From positions 104,854 to 168,853 of the forward strand of contig JADFUC010001431.1 in assembly GCA_019722365.1 (NCBI GenBank): a DNA stretch of 64,000 nucleotides. Direction: 5' to 3'. The notes beneath the pieces were generated by a model. It was not told the DNA's origin, did no database searches, and saw only the letters and a list, made by a program, of their open reading frames with translations. A program made the position numbers and the translations under genes. Of this stretch, positions 62,421-64,000 are shown in pieces. Positions within the stretch are counted from its first letter, which is position 1; the number at the start of each line of letters is the position of its first letter. The DNA is from Lithospermum erythrorhizon. Taxonomy: Eukaryota; Streptophyta; Magnoliopsida; Boraginales; Boraginaceae.

Positions 62421-62961
62421 CAATTACTTTTTTTGTTTCTTTGCTCGTTCATTCCGTAGATTCTTTTTTTATGTTAATGTGTATTGAATTAAAGTTCCCT
62501 CTTTTCTTTTTTCACCTCTGCTTGTTGAATTATCAATCGATCCTTCATCCTTTGTCCCAAATTAGTCACCTCTGCTTCCAGTCATTTGTTCCAGCAAGCG
62601 CTCCGGCAACTTTAATTTATTATTTTTATGTTAATTTGTTCTCCTAGGAAAATTAAGTATTTGAGTTCCCAAATAAGAAAAAATAATAAATTTCCGCCAA
62701 TTTCCATTGATTCCCCTCAAAACAAACAAGAGATGATAAATTTATGGTATGCCCAACTTAGCTTAATGTCATTCAATAGAAAATTAACAATACAAATACA
62801 TATGATAGTCCTAACACTATATTGTTTTAGCCTGCAAAGTAGTGTGGACTAGTAAGCAAAGTACTGGTATTAAATCTGCATTTTTGGGGATGCAGATTAA
62901 CATAAAAAGAATCTTCACAAAATGAACAAACAAAGAAACAAAAAGAAGGAATTGAGCTCAC

Positions 62962-63158
62962 TTGACGTCGGAACGAGTTGTTCTCTTGCTTTCGGGTGGC
63001 ATTTCAGAAGAAGACATGGCACGAGTTATCCTCTTGCTTTCGGGTGGAACTTCAGAAGAAGACATGGCACGAGTTATCCTCTTGCTTTCAGGTGGAATTT
63101 CAGAAGAAGACATTGAACGAGTTTTCCTCTTGTTTGGTGGGTTCTCAGAAGAAGACAT
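62962..63158 (-). CDS. Peptide-repeat first exon (right copy), unknown protein
   Basis: From the ATG at 63158 it reads MSSSENPPNKRKTRS and then three further near-identical repeats of the form MSSSE.PPESKRITRA. It ends at TCCGACGTCAA before a good donor (GTGAGC). The peptide is basic and Ser/Pro-rich with a 15-16-residue period (48-bp DNA repeat). No later exon was identified toward lower coordinates, where the inverted left arm lies. I do not recognise the protein. It could be the 5' exon of a gene disrupted by the inversion, or captured by a transposon. Confidence 0.4.
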
Positions 63159-63274
63159 TGTAAGTGATTGGGGAAGAAGACACTGGGTTCTCTTGTTTTG
63201 TTTTGAATGATTTGGGTTAGTAAGTTAGTTTCTAAAAGATGGTACAAGTATACCGGAACACTGCTGAAGGAGCA

Positions 63275-64000
63275 TTATGTCTTCATGAACTTTCTTTGCA
63301 AATGCCAAACTACCATTTATTCGGTGTCCCATTGGGGCGGTATGCAACACTTGTTTCCCCGTTATTTGCTTCCAAATAATTCCTGAATAGATCTGAATTC
63401 ATTAACATTGATTATCATCTGAACTCATACATAAGACTGTGACCTATAATATTCATTTATTTTGGGTGTATGATCATAAACCCGAAATCTCTCATTCCCC
63501 TGGCATACGTCAAACCCATCACTAAAACACCAAGTCCAGGAAATCCGACTACTTTACTAATCCAAAATTCATTCTCACTTTTAATTTCTTAGTGTCCAAC
63601 TTTTCGAGTGTACATAACACAAAATTTTACTTTATCAGCATAGTTACCTATTCAACACTAGAAAGTAGAAACAAATCATTGAATTTCAAAGCAAATCTCA
63701 GTCATGCTACCTGCTTCTTCTGAAGATTGTGGAAGGGAGAATAGACCGGGAAAAATAAACCCAGGTTCACCTGGAACTGGAACCTTTTCCAAACCTAGGT
63801 TTATTATAGCCTTTGTCCCTTCAGCGAACGTCCTGCAGGCCTCAAGCCGCTTTAAAGCTATATTAATGTAAAAAGTCAAGTAGATAAGGAGCTTATCGGC
63901 TGAAATTCTGATGTCTGAAGAATGTAATTGCCTCATCAACAATATCAGTACTCTCTGCATACAATTAATAAAGCAATACGTAACTGAACGAAGTACTGAG
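63275..64000 (-). pseudogene. Decayed ARPC3 (Arp2/3 complex subunit 3) copy, partial
   Basis: The exon at 63954-63711 (minus) encodes STDIVDEAITFF, then after a frame change ADKLLIYLTFYINIALKRLE and TKAIINLGLEKVPVPGEPGF, the hallmark core of ARPC3. A second segment, 63382-63275, gives NYL..., ETS, VAYRPNGTPNKW and then the C-terminal AFAK-like end. Damage is clear. About ten codons are missing after ITFF with a frame change, apparently by deletion between TTCTTCAG repeats. The GRLLN stretch is missing before VAYRPNG, the second Trp of the conserved WW pair is a TAG stop, and another frameshift follows. ARPC3 is a structural subunit of the actin-nucleating Arp2/3 complex. Introns are retained in part, so this is a duplicated copy and not a processed one. 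It continues past the right edge. Confidence 0.85.

Larger units (their letters stand above)
62153..63252. repeat. Inverted duplication with converging peptide-repeat exons
   Basis: The left arm (about 62153-62495) and right arm (about 62893-63252) are reverse complements, including upstream sequence (CATCTTTTAGAAACTAACTT, TTACTAACCCA), the peptide-repeat exon and the start of the following intron (GAGCTCAATT, TTCTTTTTTTATGTTAAT). About 400 bp separate them. A transcript crossing the locus would fold into a long hairpin. Confidence 0.85.

Noticed and set aside
1..64000. CRISPR arrays, operons, ribosome-binding sites, origins
   Set aside because: The window is plant nuclear DNA with spliced genes; the direct repeats seen are transposon-derived or minisatellite.

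Overview
This window is nuclear DNA from a flowering plant, most likely a eudicot. It is AT-rich, its genes are split by many GT-AG introns, and the intergenic DNA is full of decayed transposons (Stowaway-type MITEs, tRNA-derived SINEs, a copia-type LTR, CCGGTTCG-rich repeats that may be hAT elements). The proteins have clear plant orthologues. I cannot name the species from the sequence.

Layout. 1-2805: repeat-rich DNA, probably inside a large intron. 2806-4851 (+): last five exons of an IDM1-like PHD-finger/GNAT histone acetyltransferase gene. 5520-23901 (+): a complete SPIKE1 (DOCK-family Rho/ROP GEF) gene with 30 coding exons, encoding about 1861 aa. 24496-27165 (-): a six-exon DUF789 gene, 345 aa. 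27166-37363: about 10 kb with no intact gene, holding a degenerate minisatellite, a SINE-like fragment, a frameshifted CC-NBS-LRR fragment and a copia-type LTR with its primer-binding site. 37364-41575 (+): a six-exon gene for a plastid-targeted one-helix membrane protein of unknown function (330 aa), whose first intron carries two extra copies of the transmembrane-coding segment. 45338-45556 (+): a 72-aa small protein with a good TATA box. 47496-50360 (-): a four-exon, organelle-targeted single-RRM protein. 51747-51974: an intact SINE with 20-bp target-site duplications. 53455-53736 (+): the N-terminal stub of a PIF/Harbinger-associated Myb-like protein. 54959-59649 (+): an 11-exon RPF1 (Brix-domain ribosome biogenesis) gene. 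60356-61190: a foldback element. 62153-63252: an inverted duplication carrying a repetitive peptide exon. 63275-64000 (-): a decayed ARPC3 (Arp2/3 subunit 3) copy running off the right edge.

The genes do not form a pathway cluster. One link stands out: SPIKE1 activates ROP GTPases that signal through WAVE/SCAR to the Arp2/3 complex, and an ARPC3 relic lies 39 kb away.

The most unusual points are: a SPIKE1 intron that fits conserved coding only if its borders are GC-TG; an RPF1 exon in which several small indels cancel out and rewrite about 19 conserved residues; the triplicated transmembrane segment; the MITE-derived tandem array in RPF1 intron 1; and the inverted peptide-repeat locus.
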